Origin: Nocardioides sp. L-11A
Lineage (GTDB): Bacteria > Actinomycetota > Actinomycetes > Propionibacteriales > Nocardioidaceae
Reading direction: 5' to 3'
DNA length: 64,000 bases
Assembly: GCA_029961745.1 (NCBI GenBank)
Contig: CP124680.1
Coordinates: 186,001 to 250,000 of the forward strand
Below the pieces are notes generated by a model that had not been told where the DNA came from, did not search any database, and worked only from the letters and a program-made list of their open reading frames with translations. A program made the position numbers and the translations under genes. Positions 1 through 7,699 of this stretch are shown here, piece after piece. How positions within the stretch are numbered: position 1 is the stretch's first letter; each line of letters begins with the position of its first letter.

Positions 1-1126
1 GACCCGGACGGTCCCCGCCGTGGCCGCCGTCGGGGCGACCGTCGCCGGCGTGGTCGCCCTCGGCATCGCCCTCAGCAGCCAGCAGGCGGCCGACGAGCGG
101 GACTACGACCCGCAGCTCGCCCACGGGTACGCCGCCCTGCCGGTCGACGGCAGCGCCGACCCCGCCACGGTCCGTGGGGTGCTCGCCCAGCGCCTTCCGG
201 GTGCCGAGATCGACGAGATCGCGGGTGTCCGCGGTGCCGGTGAGGGGGCCTGGACGGAGCTGTCGTTCGAGTCGGACGGTGAGCCGTTCGTGCTGCCGAC
301 GTTCGGCAGCTTCGGTTCCTCCTTCCTCGTCGGCACGACCGTGCCGTCGGCCGTCGGCCTCGCGCCGACCGAGCAGGCGGCGGCCGAGGACGCGCTCGCC
401 GCGGGTCGCCTGGTCGTGCTGGGCCGCTCCGAGGCATCTCCCGACCGGCTGCGCGCCGTGGTCCGGGTGACCGAGGACGTCACCGAGAAGATCCTCGACG
501 AGCGGTCCCGCGACGTGGACGTCACCCTGGTGCGCTCGCCCGCCGCGCTCCCGGCGGCCGCCGGCATCGTGCCCCCGGCGCTCGCCGAGGAGCTCGGCCT
601 GACGACAGCCACGACCGCGCTGGTCGTGGCGCCGACCGTCGGCGAAGCCGCCGAGGAGGACCTCGCCGAGACCCTGGCGACCGTGCCCGGCACGGGTGAG
701 CTCTACGTCGAGCGCGGCTTCGAGCCCGACCCGGCCGTGCGGATCCTGCAATGGGTGCTCGCCGTCCTCGGCGGCGTGATGATGCTCGGCGGCACGGTGA
801 CCGCCACCTTCCTCGCCCTCTCCGACGCCCGTCCGGACCTCGCCACCATGGCCGCGGTCGGCGCGCGGCCGCGGACCCGCCGCCGGGTCGCGGCGGCGTA
901 CGCCCTCGTCGTCGGACTGGTCGGCGCCCTGCTCGGCGCGCCGATCGGCTTCATCCCGGGCATCGCCGTGAGCCGACCGCTCTCGCGCGACGGCGACGGC
1001 GCGACCCTGCTCGCTGTGCCGTGGCCGCTGCTCGCGGTCGTGGTGGTCGGGCTGCCGCTGCTCACCGCGGCCGCGGTCGGGCTGTGCGCACGGGGCCGGC
1101 TGCCGTTGGTGGCGCGGATCGACTGA
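1..1126 (+). CDS. FtsX-like ABC transporter permease, C-terminal part (5' truncated by window)
   Basis: The reading frame is open from the first base, so the gene begins upstream; 375 codons are visible. Hydrophobic segments lie at the start (AGVVALGIALS), near base 740-820 (ILQWVLAVLGGVMMLGG) and in two more stretches to the end. Between the first and second lies a roughly 230-residue extracytoplasmic region. The end pattern of membrane helix, basic loop rich in Arg (ARPRTRRR), then two helices is the FtsX/MacB permease module, where the loop contacts the ATPase. The substrate cannot be told; these permeases usually pair with an ATPase encoded next to them, here presumably upstream of the window. 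Confidence 0.8.
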   Translation, partial: TRTVPAVAAVGATVAGVVALGIALSSQQAADERDYDPQLAHGYAALPVDGSADPATVRGVLAQRLPGAEIDEIAGVRGAGEGAWTELSFESDGEPFVLPTFGSFGSSFLVGTTVPSAVGLAPTEQAAAEDALAAGRLVVLGRSEASPDRLRAVVRVTEDVTEKILDERSRDVDVTLVRSPAALPAAAGIVPPALAEELGLTTATTALVVAPTVGEAAEEDLAETLATVPGTGELYVERGFEPDPAVRILQWVLAVLGGVMMLGGTVTATFLALSDARPDLATMAAVGARPRTRRRVAAAYALVVGLVGALLGAPIGFIPGIAVSRPLSRDGDGATLLAVPWPLLAVVVVGLPLLTAAAVGLCARGRLPLVARID

Positions 1127-1137
1127 CCGAGTCGGGT

Positions 1138-1173
1138 GGGTGAGCGTGACCCGGACGTCACTCTCACTCACCC
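1138..1173. terminator. Imperfect inverted repeat after the permease gene
   Basis: GGGTGAG and GTGAC on the left pair with GTCAC and CTCACCC on the right, with an asymmetric bulge. It lies 11 bp after the permease stop and could end that transcript. There is no T tract, so a role as operator for the following TetR gene is also possible. Confidence 0.35.
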
Positions 1174-1197
1174 AACCCCACCCTAGGAGGAACTTAA

Positions 1198-1211
1198 AGT
1201 CAGGCTTGACT
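1198..1211. promoter_or_regulatory. Palindrome upstream of tetR, likely autoregulatory operator
   Basis: AGTCA-GGCT-TGACT is a perfect 5-bp inverted repeat with a 4-bp centre, about 30 bp before the chosen start of the TetR gene. TetR proteins commonly bind such palindromes over their own promoter; assignment to this regulator is inferred from position. Confidence 0.45.
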
Positions 1212-1241
1212 GTTTGTTTGTCCGGCGGCATGCTGACGGGC

Positions 1242-1868
1242 ATGAGCACGCCGGCCGCCACCCGCGTCCCCCAGGAGGAGCGCACCCGGGTGATGCGGCA
1301 GCGGCTGATGGACGCGACCGTCGAGCTGCTGGTCGAGAAGGGCTTCGGGGGGACGACGACCACGCTGGTCTCCGAGCGCGCCGGCGTGAGCCGGGGCGCG
1401 CAGCTGCACCACTTCCCGACCAAGAACGACCTGGTCGTCGCGGCGGTCGCGCACCTGACCGCGATCCGCGGCTCCGACCTGGAGGCGGCCGTGGCCAGGC
1501 TGCCGCGAGGCCGGGGGCGCACCGAGGCCGTGGTGCAGATGCTGGGCGAGCACTTCGCGTCCACGGTGTTCACCGCGGCGCTCGAGCTCTGGGTCGCGGC
1601 CCGGACCGACGCCCACCTGCACGAGGCGGTCGCGCCGCTCGAGCAGCACCTCGGCCGCGAGACCCACCGGCTCACCGTCGAGCTGCTCGACATCGACGAG
1701 TCGCAGCCGGGTGCGCGCGAGCTGGTGCAGGCCACGCTCGACCTGGTGCGCGGTCTGGGGCTGGCCAACACGCTCGGCGACGACGCCCGCCGTCGCCGCC
1801 GGATCCTCACCGAGTGGGCGCGCACGCTCGACGCCGCGCTCCGCAACCCGCAAGGAGACGACGCATGA
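1242..1868 (+). CDS. TetR family transcriptional regulator of the acyl-CoA operon
   Basis: 208 residues, usual for the family. The N-terminal helix-turn-helix spans about residues 15-60 (MDATVELLVEKGF, then LVSERAGVSRGAQLHHFPTK), followed by an all-helical ligand domain. I chose the ATG at 1242; an in-frame GTG at 1140 would add an Arg-rich tail across the inverted repeats and is unlikely. The stop overlaps the next start as ATGA, so the regulator is the first gene of the operon it probably represses. By analogy with neighbours of acyl-CoA operons the effector may be an acyl-CoA, which is inference. Confidence 0.85.
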   Translation: MSTPAATRVPQEERTRVMRQRLMDATVELLVEKGFGGTTTTLVSERAGVSRGAQLHHFPTKNDLVVAAVAHLTAIRGSDLEAAVARLPRGRGRTEAVVQMLGEHFASTVFTAALELWVAARTDAHLHEAVAPLEQHLGRETHRLTVELLDIDESQPGARELVQATLDLVRGLGLANTLGDDARRRRRILTEWARTLDAALRNPQGDDA

Positions 1869-2665
1869 GTGTCCTCGACGACGTGATCGCCGACCTGAGC
1901 GCCGAGGGCGACCAGCTCCGTACGACGGTCGCCGCTCTCGACGCCGACGCCTGGCGGACGACGACGCCCGCCGCGGGCTGGGACGTCGCGACCACGATCG
2001 CCCACCTGCTGTGGACCGACGAGGTCGCGGTCCTCGCCGCCGGCGCGCTCCGCGACGACGCGGGCAAGGAGGCCTGGGACGCGGTCGTCCTCACCGCCAT
2101 CGAGGACCCGACCGGCTTCGTCGACACCGAGGCCCTCCGCATCGGCGCGGCCGGTCCCGACGAGCTCCTCGCCCGGTGGGACGCCGCCCGCCCCGCGCTC
2201 ATCGCGGCCCTCCGCGAGCACCCCGACGGCCAGAAGCTGCCCTGGTTCGGCCCGCCGATGTCGCCGACCTCGATGGCGACGGCGCGGTTCATGGAGACCT
2301 GGGCCCACGCGCTCGACGTCTACGACGCGATCGGCGTCCGGCCCGCGGTGACCGACCGGATCAAGCACGTCGCCCACATCGGTGTCCGCACCCGCGACTT
2401 CGCCTACGCCAACAACGGCCTCGACGCCCCGGCCGAGGAGTTCCGGGTCGAGCTCACCGCTCCCAGCGGCGAGGTCTGGACCTGGGGGCCCGAAGACGCC
2501 GCGCAGCGCGTCACCGGCGACGCCTACGAGTTCTGCCAGCTCGTCACCCAGCGCATCCACCGCGACGACACCGAGCTGAAGGCGGTCGGCGACGACGCCG
2601 AGAAGTGGCTGACCATCGCCCAGGCCTTCGCCGGCCCGGCCGGCGGCGGGCGGGATCCCCGATGA
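1865..2665 (+). CDS. TIGR03084 family (maleylpyruvate-isomerase/DinB-like fold) protein
   Basis: 266 residues. The N-terminus (MSVLDDVIADLSAEGDQL, AGWDVATTIAHLLWTDE) is the four-helix DinB/maleylpyruvate isomerase metal-binding fold; the His in the HLLWTDE stretch and the later METWAHALDVYDA His are the likely metal ligands. The C-terminal 80 residues form the separate domain typical of TIGR03084. Members occur in actinobacteria beside AtuA-like proteins and acyl-CoA enzymes but have no proven reaction. ATGA couplings on both sides (with tetR and the AtuA-like gene) tie it to this pathway; a mycothiol- or metal-dependent step is possible but unproven. Confidence 0.8.
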   Translation: MSVLDDVIADLSAEGDQLRTTVAALDADAWRTTTPAAGWDVATTIAHLLWTDEVAVLAAGALRDDAGKEAWDAVVLTAIEDPTGFVDTEALRIGAAGPDELLARWDAARPALIAALREHPDGQKLPWFGPPMSPTSMATARFMETWAHALDVYDAIGVRPAVTDRIKHVAHIGVRTRDFAYANNGLDAPAEEFRVELTAPSGEVWTWGPEDAAQRVTGDAYEFCQLVTQRIHRDDTELKAVGDDAEKWLTIAQAFAGPAGGGRDPR

Positions 2666-4377
2666 CCTCGGCGCTGAGGATCGCGAACTGCAGCGGCTTC
2701 TACGGCGACCGCCTCTCCGCGCTGCGCGAGCAGCTCGAGGGAGGAGACGTCGACGTCATCACCGGCGACTACCTCGCCGAGCTGACCATGCTCATCCTCG
2801 GCATGGACACGCTGCGCGACGCCGACCTCGGCTACGCGCGGACCTTCCTCAAGCAGCTCGAGGACACGCTCGGCCTCGCGCTCGACAAGGGCGTGAAGAT
2901 CGTCAGCAATGCCGGCGGGCTCAATCCCGCGGGGCTGGCGCGGAGGATCCAGGGGCTCGGCACCGCTGCCAAGGTCGCGTACGTCGAGGGGGACGACCTC
3001 CGCTCGGCCGGCCTGTTCGAGGGCGCGCTCACCGCCAACGCCTACCTGGGCGCCTTCGGCATCGCGTCCGCGCTGAGCAACGGCGCCGACGTCGTCGTCA
3101 CCGGACGGGTCACCGACGCGAGCGTCGTCGTCGGACCCGCGATCGCCCACCACGGCTGGACGCCCACCGACCACGACGCGCTCGCCGGAGCGGTCGTCGC
3201 GGGCCACGTCATCGAGTGCGGGACCCAGGCCACGGGCGGCAACTTCTCCGGCTTCACCGACCTGTTCCGGGCCGGTGCCCCGATGACGACGCCGCTCGGC
3301 TTCCCGATCGCCGAGATCGCCGCCGACGGCAGCAGCGTGATCACCAAGCACGCCGGCACCGGCGGCGCGGTCACGGTCGACACCGTCACCGCGCAGCTGC
3401 TCTACGAGATCCAGACGACGCGCTACCTCAACCCCGACGTCACCACCCGGCTCGACTCGATCCGGCTGCACCAGCAGGCTCCCGACCGGGTCGAGATCAC
3501 CGGCGTCACCGGCACCGCGCCCGCCGAGCAGCTCAAGGTCGCGGTCAACACGCTCGGCGGCTACCGCAACCAGGTGGAGTTCGTGCTCACCGGCCTCGAC
3601 ATCGACGCCAAGGCAGACTGGCTGCGCAGCCAGCTCGACCCGCAGCTCACCGCGGCCGACGTCACCTGGACCCAGACCCCCGCACGTACGGGCGATGCGG
3701 ACACCGAGGAGGGTGCCTCGGTCATCCTGCGCTGCATCGGCAAGGACCCCGAGGCGGGCCCGCTCGGCAAGCCGTTCACCGGCCCGGCGGTCGAGCTCGC
3801 GCTGGCCAGCTACCCCGGCTTCACGATGACCACGCCGCCCCAGAAGCCCAGTCCGTTCGGCATCTACCGCCCCGAGTACGTCGACAGGGCTGCGGTGGAG
3901 CACACCGTCGTGCACCACGACGGGACCCGCGAGGTGATCGCCGACCCGACCACCTTCGCCGACCCCGCGGAGCTCGACCCCGAGGTCGGCAAGCGGCCCT
4001 CGCCGTACCCGGCCCCGGCCGACACGATCACCCGCCGGATGCCGCTGGGCACCTTCGTGCACGCCCGCTCGGGTGACAAGGGGGGCAACGCCAACCTCGG
4101 CCTGTGGGTCAAGAACGACGGCTCGCAGCGCTACGAGGCGCGCGTCCAGTGGCTCGCCAAGATCGTCAAGGACCGCAAGATCCGCGAGCTGATCCCCGAG
4201 GCACGCGACCTCGACGTCGACGTCTACGTGCTGCCCAACCTGGGTGCGGTGAACGTCGTCATCCACGGCCTGCTCGGCGACGGCGTCGCCGCGTCCACCC
4301 GGTTCGACCCCCAGGCCAAAGGCCTCGGCGAGTGGGTCCGCAGCCGGATCGTCCACATCCAGGAGGACCTCGTATGA
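2662..4377 (+). CDS. Acyclic terpene utilization AtuA family protein (DUF1446)
   Basis: 571 residues, the full length of AtuA-like proteins. The N-terminus (SALRIANCSGFYGDR) begins the large DUF1446 domain. From about residue 460 (MPLGTFVHARSGDKGGNAN) there is the C-terminal AtuA-like ferredoxin-fold domain, fused in one chain as in Pseudomonas AtuA. AtuA is required for citronellol/geraniol growth in Pseudomonas but its reaction is unknown. Here it lies between a TIGR03084 protein and an acyl-CoA dehydrogenase and upstream of a biotin-dependent carboxylase, the same partners as in atu and liu pathways. The family is clear; terpene as substrate is only suggested. Confidence 0.88.
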   Translation: MTSALRIANCSGFYGDRLSALREQLEGGDVDVITGDYLAELTMLILGMDTLRDADLGYARTFLKQLEDTLGLALDKGVKIVSNAGGLNPAGLARRIQGLGTAAKVAYVEGDDLRSAGLFEGALTANAYLGAFGIASALSNGADVVVTGRVTDASVVVGPAIAHHGWTPTDHDALAGAVVAGHVIECGTQATGGNFSGFTDLFRAGAPMTTPLGFPIAEIAADGSSVITKHAGTGGAVTVDTVTAQLLYEIQTTRYLNPDVTTRLDSIRLHQQAPDRVEITGVTGTAPAEQLKVAVNTLGGYRNQVEFVLTGLDIDAKADWLRSQLDPQLTAADVTWTQTPARTGDADTEEGASVILRCIGKDPEAGPLGKPFTGPAVELALASYPGFTMTTPPQKPSPFGIYRPEYVDRAAVEHTVVHHDGTREVIADPTTFADPAELDPEVGKRPSPYPAPADTITRRMPLGTFVHARSGDKGGNANLGLWVKNDGSQRYEARVQWLAKIVKDRKIRELIPEARDLDVDVYVLPNLGAVNVVIHGLLGDGVAASTRFDPQAKGLGEWVRSRIVHIQEDLV

Positions 4378-4475
4378 ATCACCCCACGAACTTCTTCTCT
4401 CCCGTACGGACGGTGGGACCGTCCTCCTCACCGCAGGAATCAATCCTCCGAACAAGTTCGCGGGGACCCCGATGA
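4374..4475 (+). CDS. Possible 33-residue ORF coupled to both neighbours
   Basis: An ATG at 4374 overlaps the AtuA-like stop as ATGA, and this frame ends in a TGA that overlaps the next gene's ATG (4472), again as ATGA. The predicted peptide begins MNHPTNFFSPVRTV and is Ser/Pro/Arg rich with no recognised domain. Because it fills the only gap in an otherwise gapless operon, it may exist to pass ribosomes on rather than to make a working protein. It could equally be chance in a structured spacer. Confidence 0.3.
   Translation: MNHPTNFFSPVRTVGPSSSPQESILRTSSRGPR
4408..4424 (+). other. Perfect short hairpin in the spacer before the acyl-CoA dehydrogenase
   Basis: GGACGGT-GGG-ACCGTCC forms a 7-bp perfect stem with a 3-nt loop inside the 94-bp spacer at 4378-4471. 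A second small pairing (AGGA...TCCT) follows at about 4434-4447. The hairpin could modulate expression between the two operon halves; it is not a typical terminator because no T run follows. Confidence 0.4.
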
Positions 4476-5623
4476 CCTCGTTCGACCACGGCTGGACTCC
4501 CGAGCAGCGCGCGCTCAAGCAGAGCGCCATCGCGTTCACCGAGCGCGAGGTGACGCCCCACCTCGACCAGTGGGAGAGGGACGGCGAGCTGCCGCGCGAG
4601 CTGCAGAAGAAGCTCGCCCACGCAGGCCTGCTCGGCGTCGGCGTCAGCGAGGAGGTCGGCGGCGACGGCGGCACGCTCATGGACATCTGTGCCGCCCAAG
4701 AGGGCTTCATGGAGGCCGGCTGGTCCGGCGGCGCGATGGCGTCGGCGTTCACGCACGGCATCGCGATCCCGCACATCATCCAGAACGGCAGCCCGGAGCT
4801 CATCGACGCCTGGGTCCGCCCGACGCTGTCCGGCGACCTGATCGGCTCGATGGCGGTCACCGAGCCGGGCACCGGCTCCGACGTCGCGAGCATCAGCACC
4901 CGCGCCGTCCGCGACGGCGACCACTGGGTGATCAACGGCGCCAAGACGTTCATCACCTCCAGCGTCCGCGGCGACTTCGTCACCACCGCGGTCCGCACGG
5001 GTGAGGCCGGCGCACACGGCATCTCGATGATCGTCGTCCCGAAGGGGACGCCCGGCTTCACCGTCTCGCGCAAGCTCGACAAGATGGGCTGGCTCGCCTC
5101 CGACACCGGCGAGCTGTCGTACGTCGACGTGCGCGTGCCGGTCGGCAACCTGGTAGGCCAGGAGAACCACGGCTTCTACTACATCGCCGAGAACTTCGTC
5201 ACCGAGCGGATCTTCCTCGCGCTGATGGGCTACGGCCACGCGCTCCGCTGCCTCAACCTCAGCGTCCAGTACTGCAAGGACCGCGAGACCTTCGGCAAGC
5301 CGCTGGTCAAGAACCAGGTGGTGCGCGCCAAGCTCGTCGAGATGCACCGCCAGGTCGCGATCGCCCGCACCTACACGCTCGAGGTCGCCCAGCGCTACGT
5401 CGCCGGCGAGAACGTCATCGCCGAGGCCTGCCTGGCCAAGCAGACCGCCGTCGACACGGCGGTGTGGGTCGCCGACCAGGCGGTCCAATTGCACGGAGGG
5501 ATGGGCTACATGCGCGAGTCCGAGGTCGAGCGGCACTACCGCGACGTCCGGCTGCTGCCGATCGGCGGCGGCGCCACCGAGGTCCTCACCGACCTGGCCG
5601 CCAAGCTCCTTGGATACAGCTGA
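4472..5623 (+). CDS. Acyl-CoA dehydrogenase (first of two)
   Basis: 383 residues, FAD-dependent alpha,beta-dehydrogenase of an acyl-CoA. The FAD/substrate loop VTEPGTGSD is near residue 129 and the C-terminal QLHGGMGYM motif near residue 338. After that the sequence reads LLPIGGGATEV, so the classic YEGT segment that supplies the catalytic Glu in medium-chain enzymes is replaced by the GGGxxE form; the base may sit elsewhere, as in isovaleryl-CoA dehydrogenases. Stop and next start overlap (TGATG). Within the operon it probably oxidises a branched acyl-CoA ahead of carboxylation; the exact chain is unknown. Confidence 0.9.
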   Translation: MTSFDHGWTPEQRALKQSAIAFTEREVTPHLDQWERDGELPRELQKKLAHAGLLGVGVSEEVGGDGGTLMDICAAQEGFMEAGWSGGAMASAFTHGIAIPHIIQNGSPELIDAWVRPTLSGDLIGSMAVTEPGTGSDVASISTRAVRDGDHWVINGAKTFITSSVRGDFVTTAVRTGEAGAHGISMIVVPKGTPGFTVSRKLDKMGWLASDTGELSYVDVRVPVGNLVGQENHGFYYIAENFVTERIFLALMGYGHALRCLNLSVQYCKDRETFGKPLVKNQVVRAKLVEMHRQVAIARTYTLEVAQRYVAGENVIAEACLAKQTAVDTAVWVADQAVQLHGGMGYMRESEVERHYRDVRLLPIGGGATEVLTDLAAKLLGYS

Positions 5624-6093
5624 TGGGGCTCCTGAAGCCGCTCGGCGGCGAGGTCACGGTGCACATGAAGGCTCCGGTCGAGGACGTCTGGGCGCTGGTC
5701 AGCGATGTCACCCGGATCGGTGAGTTCTCGCCCGAGACCTTCGAGGCCGAGTGGACCCACGGCGCGACCGGACCGGTCGCCGGCGCCCGCTTCCGCGGCC
5801 ACGTCAAGCGCAACGGCGTCGGCCCCGTCTACTGGACGCCGTGCACGGTCACCAAGGCCGAGCCCAACGAGGTGTTCGAGTTCGCTGTCGGCCTGGACAA
5901 GAACCCCCTCAACACGTGGGGCTACCGGATGCGGCCGGACGGCGGCGGCACCAGCGTCACGGAGTACTTCCGGCTCACGCCGGCGTGGTTCATGCGCGGC
6001 TACTGGCTGGTCCTCGGCCGGCTGCGCGGCAAGACCAACGAGCGCGGCATGCGCACGACCCTGGAGAGGATGAAGGCGGTGGTGGAGGCATGA
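5623..6093 (+). CDS. SRPBCC family protein
   Basis: 156 residues with the START/Bet v1-like pattern: an opening beta strand (EVTVHMKAPVEDVWALVSDVTRIGEFSPE), several strands, and a long C-terminal amphipathic helix (KTNERGMRTTLERMKAVVEA). Such proteins bind hydrophobic ligands in a helix-grip cavity and are variously carriers, cyclases or unknown. It overlaps the stop of the dehydrogenase (TGATG) and the start of the carboxylase beta subunit (ATGA), so it is made with them. Binding of an acyl or terpenoid intermediate is plausible but not shown. Confidence 0.8.
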   Translation: MGLLKPLGGEVTVHMKAPVEDVWALVSDVTRIGEFSPETFEAEWTHGATGPVAGARFRGHVKRNGVGPVYWTPCTVTKAEPNEVFEFAVGLDKNPLNTWGYRMRPDGGGTSVTEYFRLTPAWFMRGYWLVLGRLRGKTNERGMRTTLERMKAVVEA

Positions 6094-7688
6094 CCACGAC
6101 GGAGACCGAGACTGCCGAGCAGGCCCGTCGTACGGCGATGGAGGCCAAGCTGGCCGACCTGCACGCCGAGCAGGCCAAGGCGGTCGAAGCCGGCGGCAAG
6201 TACATCGCCCGGCACAAGGACCGCGGCAAGCTCACCGCGCGCGAGCGGATCGACCTGCTCGTCGACGAGGGCTCCGCCTTCCTTGAGCTGATGCCGCTGG
6301 CCGGTTGGGGCAGCGACTTCGCGGTCGGCGCCTCGCTCGTCACCGGCATCGGCGTGGTCGAGGGCGTCGAGTGCCTCATCGTCGCCAACGATCCGACCGT
6401 CAAGGGTGGCGCGCTCAACCCGTGGTCACTCAAGAAGTCCTTCCGGGCGGCCGAGATCGCCGAGAAGAACTTCCTCCCGACGATCAACCTCACCGAGTCC
6501 GGCGGCGCGGATCTCCCCACCCAGAAGGAGATCTTCATCCCGGGCGGCCGCGGCTTCCGCGACCTCACGCGGTCCAGTGCGCGCAAGCAGCCCACGATCT
6601 CGGTGGTCTTCGGCAACTCCACCGCGGGCGGCGCCTACGTCCCCGGCATGAGCGACTACGTGATCATGGTCAAGGAGCAGGCCAAGGTGTTCCTGGCCGG
6701 CCCGCCGCTGGTCAAGATGGCGACCGGTGAGGAGTCCGACGACGAGACCCTCGGCGGCGCCGAGATGCACTCGCGGATCTCCGGCTCCTCCGACTTCCTC
6801 GCCGTCGACGAGCACGACGCGATCCGGCTCGCCCGCCGTACGGTCGCCCGGCTCAACTGGCGCAAGCAGGGCGACGTCCCGACCGCGCCGTTCGCCGAGC
6901 CCGACCTCGACCCCGAGGACCTGCTCGACCTGATCCCGACCGACCTCAAGGAGCCGTTCGACCCGCGCGAGGCGATCCTGCGCATCGTCGACGGCACCGG
7001 CCCCGGCAACGAGGTCGCCTTCGACGAGTTCAAGCCGCTCTACGGCTCGGCGCTGTGCGTCGGCTGGGCGCAGCTGCACGGTCACCCGATCGGCATCTTG
7101 GCCAACGCGCGCGGCGTACTGATGAGCGAGGAGGCCCAGAAGGCCGCGCAGTTCATCCAGCTCGCCAACCAGAAGGACACGCCGCTGCTGTTCCTGCACA
7201 ACACCACCGGCTACATGGTCGGCGCGGAGTACGAGCAGGGCGGCATCATCAAGCACGGCGCGATGATGATCAACGCGGTCTCCAACTCGAAGGTGCCGCA
7301 CCTGACCGTGATCATGGGCGCGTCCTACGGTGCCGGCAACTACGGCATGAACGGCCGTGCCTACGACCCGCGCTTCCTGTTCACCTGGCCCTCGGCCAAG
7401 TCGTCGGTGATGGGCCCGGCCCAGCTCGCCGGCGTGCTCGAGATCGTCGCGCGTGAGTCGGCGGAGAAGAAGGGCCAGCCCTTCGACGCCGAGGGATTCG
7501 TCGCCATCAAGGAGATGGTCGAGCAGCAGATCGAGGAGCAGTCGCTGCCCTACGTCCTGTCGGGGATGGTCTACGACGACGGCGTCATCGACCCGCGCGA
7601 CACCCGGACGGTGCTGGGCATCTGCCTGTCCGTCATCGACAACCAGCCGATCGAGGGCGCCATGAACTTCGGCGTCTTCCGCATGTGA
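6090..7688 (+). CDS. Acyl-CoA carboxylase, carboxyltransferase (beta) subunit
   Basis: 532 residues, the length of methylcrotonyl/geranyl-CoA type beta subunits. It moves CO2 from carboxybiotin to an acyl-CoA. Glycine-rich crotonase-fold oxyanion segments are visible: SGGADLPTQKE and FGNSTAGGAYVPGMSDYV in the N-half, and MGASYGAGNYGMNGRAYDP in the C-half; the last, with GAGNYGM, is characteristic of the MCC/GCC branch rather than acetyl/propionyl-CoA carboxylases. It is directly coupled to the biotin carboxylase gene. With an AtuA-like protein in the operon, geranyl- or methylcrotonyl-CoA-like substrates are the best guess. Confidence 0.92.
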   Translation: MTTTETETAEQARRTAMEAKLADLHAEQAKAVEAGGKYIARHKDRGKLTARERIDLLVDEGSAFLELMPLAGWGSDFAVGASLVTGIGVVEGVECLIVANDPTVKGGALNPWSLKKSFRAAEIAEKNFLPTINLTESGGADLPTQKEIFIPGGRGFRDLTRSSARKQPTISVVFGNSTAGGAYVPGMSDYVIMVKEQAKVFLAGPPLVKMATGEESDDETLGGAEMHSRISGSSDFLAVDEHDAIRLARRTVARLNWRKQGDVPTAPFAEPDLDPEDLLDLIPTDLKEPFDPREAILRIVDGTGPGNEVAFDEFKPLYGSALCVGWAQLHGHPIGILANARGVLMSEEAQKAAQFIQLANQKDTPLLFLHNTTGYMVGAEYEQGGIIKHGAMMINAVSNSKVPHLTVIMGASYGAGNYGMNGRAYDPRFLFTWPSAKSSVMGPAQLAGVLEIVARESAEKKGQPFDAEGFVAIKEMVEQQIEEQSLPYVLSGMVYDDGVIDPRDTRTVLGICLSVIDNQPIEGAMNFGVFRM

Positions 7689-7699
7689 GGGCCGTTCCT

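Noticed and set aside
1140..1241. Longer N-terminus of the first TetR gene from GTG 1140
   Set aside because: It would translate the inverted repeats and operator and adds a tail unlike TetR proteins; ATG 1242 fits better.
2524..5148. Very long open frame on the minus strand opposite the AtuA-like and dehydrogenase genes
   Set aside because: It is a high-GC antisense shadow of clearly conserved plus-strand genes and carries no recognisable domain.
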